From Cyanobacteria bacterium UBA11153 (lineage in GTDB: Bacteria; Cyanobacteriota; Cyanobacteriia; Cyanobacteriales; Coleofasciculaceae), in the NCBI GenBank assembly GCA_003511885.1, contig DOIX01000134.1, positions 11,216 to 17,546 on the forward strand: a DNA stretch of 6,331 nt, in the 5' to 3' direction. Shown piece by piece: positions 5,212 through 6,331 of the stretch; within the stretch, counting starts at the first letter, position 1, and each line of letters starts with the position of its first letter. Made by a program: the position numbers and the translations under genes. The notes beneath the pieces are model-generated. The model was given only the letters and a program-made list of their open reading frames with translations. It did not search any database and was not told the DNA's origin.

Positions 5212-5240
5212 TTGACATAATATTCCAGTTAGAATACGTT
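5212..5240 (+). promoter_or_regulatory. Sigma70-type promoter for the asparaginase gene
   Basis: A consensus -35 TTGACA (5212-5217) is followed after 17 bases by TACGTT (5235-5240), a weak -10 with the key T, A and final T. Transcription would begin near 5247, giving a leader of about 24 bases to the ATG at 5271. A TATATT further on (about 5243) is too far from the -35. The upstream tract of A and T may act as an UP element. Confidence 0.55.
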
Positions 5241-5270
5241 GGTATATTTTCGGTGTCACTAAAATTACAG

Positions 5271-6209
5271 ATGGAACCAAAACTAATTATTCACGGTGGT
5301 GCAGGGAGTTCTCTCAAAGGAAAAGGAGGAGCAGAAGCGGTACGGAAGTCTCTCTATAAAGTAATAGAAGACGTATACGGAAAACTATTACGGGGTGTAC
5401 CTGCCCGCGAAGCCGTAATCCGAGGATGTCAATTACTAGAAGACGATCCTCGCTTTAATGCCGGAACCGGATCTGTATTACAATCTGATGGGCAAATCAG
5501 GATGAGTGCATCTCTCATGGAAGGGAAGGCGATGCGGTTTAGCGGGGTAATTAACGTTTCGCGAGTCAAAAATCCCATTGATTTAGCAAATATTTTGCAA
5601 GATTCTCCGGATCGAGTTTTATCGGATTGTGGGGCAATGGAATTACTGCGAGAAATGAATGCTCCCGTATACAACCCTCTCACCGATTTGCGGTTAGCCG
5701 AATGGATGGAAGAACGCCAAGGTAATTTTAACAAAACCATGGCAGGAGTAGTTGCCGAAAGGGAATTAGTGACAGGATCGGAAGCCAGACGGGGTACGAT
5801 TGGTGTAGTTGCGCTAGATAGTCAGGGCACTTTGGCTGTGGGTACATCCACAGGTGGTAAAGGATTTGAAAGAATTGGGCGAGTTAGCGATTCTGCCATG
5901 CCAGCGGGAAATTATGCCAACCGCTATGCGGCGGTTAGTTGTACGGGTATTGGCGAAGACATTATTGATGAATGTCTAGCCGCGAAAGTTGTCATCCGGG
6001 TCACCGATGGTTTATCCTTGCGGGAAGCCATGGAACGATCATTTATGGAAGCAAGACGGAATGAGCGGGATTTTGCTGCAATTGCTCTGGATCGGACAGG
6101 TGCGATCGCATGGGGTAAATCCAGTCAAGTTCTTCTTGCAGCTTACCATACAGGAGAACAGATGGGCGATACTCTGGATATGCTTGATGATGTAGACGCA
6201 ATTAATTAG
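5271..6209 (+). CDS. Plant-type asparaginase / isoaspartyl peptidase (Ntn hydrolase)
   Basis: This is a 312-residue precursor of the N-terminal-nucleophile family that hydrolyses L-asparagine and isoaspartyl dipeptides. It opens with the family signature LIIHGGAG (about 5-12) and has FNAGTGSVL near 62. The autocleavage site is Gly175-Thr176 in RRGTIGVVALD; Thr176 becomes the N-terminus and nucleophile of the beta subunit. TSTGG (192-196), with T194, and R204 and D207 of GRVSDS fall where E. coli IaaA has T197, R207 and D210, counting from its nucleophile T179. GTGIGE-like CTGIGED follows near 224. The strictly spaced GDSP..GAG block of the family is replaced by SDSAMPAGNYA, which I believe is usual in cyanobacterial members. 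The frame extends to a GTG at 5253, but the ATG at 5271 suits the promoter and the family start. No Shine-Dalgarno is seen. Confidence 0.92.
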   Translation: MEPKLIIHGGAGSSLKGKGGAEAVRKSLYKVIEDVYGKLLRGVPAREAVIRGCQLLEDDPRFNAGTGSVLQSDGQIRMSASLMEGKAMRFSGVINVSRVKNPIDLANILQDSPDRVLSDCGAMELLREMNAPVYNPLTDLRLAEWMEERQGNFNKTMAGVVAERELVTGSEARRGTIGVVALDSQGTLAVGTSTGGKGFERIGRVSDSAMPAGNYANRYAAVSCTGIGEDIIDECLAAKVVIRVTDGLSLREAMERSFMEARRNERDFAAIALDRTGAIAWGKSSQVLLAAYHTGEQMGDTLDMLDDVDAIN

Positions 6210-6331
6210 GGCTAGCTTAATTAAGTTACAAAGCATACCAGACAAGGATTTCAAGTATTTTTAATCTGATTAAGTATCCGGACTAGACAAAGCACATATA
6301 GCAGTTAACAGTTGACAATGGAGAGTTGACA
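6210..6331. repeat. Downstream spacer with palindromes and edge heptamer repeat
   Basis: After the asparaginase stop there is a CTTAATTAAG palindrome (6216-6225) and an odd palindrome TTAATCTGATTAA (6261-6273). Neither has the GC stem or T run of a terminator. The right edge carries heptamers GTTAACA, GTTGACA, ATGGAGA, GTTGACA (6304-6331), preceded by ATAGCA. This continues out of the window. Confidence 0.6.

Larger units (their letters stand above)
4803..5270. other. 468-bp divergent spacer with structured trmJ-side leader
   Basis: No full-length gene is seen. The trmJ-side half contains a seven-codon ORF with a strong Shine-Dalgarno and a complex set of inverted repeats. The asparaginase-side half contains an 11-bp inverted repeat with a nested palindrome, A- and T-rich stretches, one copy of a 25-bp dispersed repeat, and a sigma70-type promoter. 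Apparent plus-strand frames of 72-101 codons here have no family resemblance and T/P-rich composition, and are not called. Confidence 0.7.

Noticed and set aside
5253..5270. GTG at 5253 as the asparaginase start
   Set aside because: It would leave a leader of only about 6 bases from the predicted transcription start. Family members begin close to the LIIHGGAG motif, which fits the ATG at 5271.
1..6331. CRISPR array, tRNA or rRNA genes, transposase
   Set aside because: No regularly spaced direct repeats with unique spacers, no cloverleaf with a TTC-A arm, and no transposase-like frame were seen. The 7-bp tandem tracts are too short for CRISPR.

Overview
The window looks like a chromosomal segment of a cyanobacterium, probably filamentous. 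Seven copies of the HIP1 octamer GCGATCGC are present (two of them back to back). The spacers carry heptamer-phased tandem repeats (AATAAGC, GGGGCAG, TTTTGAC and GTTGACA types) of the kind known from filamentous cyanobacterial genomes. The protein families fit this placement. No species can be named from the sequence alone.

Layout. Minus strand, right to left: a TrmJ-like SPOUT 2'-O-methyltransferase (3912-4802); a membrane-anchored class A beta-lactamase-like serine hydrolase with a roughly 245-residue basic, proline-rich N-terminal extension (1875-3632, GTG start); a 5'-truncated remnant of a cyanobacterial hypothetical gene (1632-1862); and a BCS1-like AAA ATPase (136-1377). Plus strand: a plant-type (Ntn) asparaginase/isoaspartyl peptidase (5271-6209) with its own promoter, divergent from trmJ. 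The genes are separated by repeat-filled spacers and do not form an obvious operon. They look like independent housekeeping or accessory genes: tRNA modification, cell-wall or beta-lactam chemistry, protein remodelling, and isoaspartyl-peptide or asparagine turnover.

The least ordinary part is the 468-bp trmJ/asparaginase spacer. Its trmJ-side half holds two perfect 9-bp complementarities ordered A-B-A'-B', which is pseudoknot topology. They lie just upstream of a full Shine-Dalgarno sequence and a seven-codon ORF that precedes trmJ. This could be a structured cis-regulatory leader or a small RNA. I could not match it to a riboswitch class I know. A nested hairpin and a clear sigma70-type promoter occupy the asparaginase side.

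Repeats are the second theme. An imperfect 60-bp direct repeat brackets the AAA ATPase gene. A heptamer tract lies inside the trmJ coding sequence and another supplies its stop codon. Two repeat families occur in opposite orientation about 5 kb apart.
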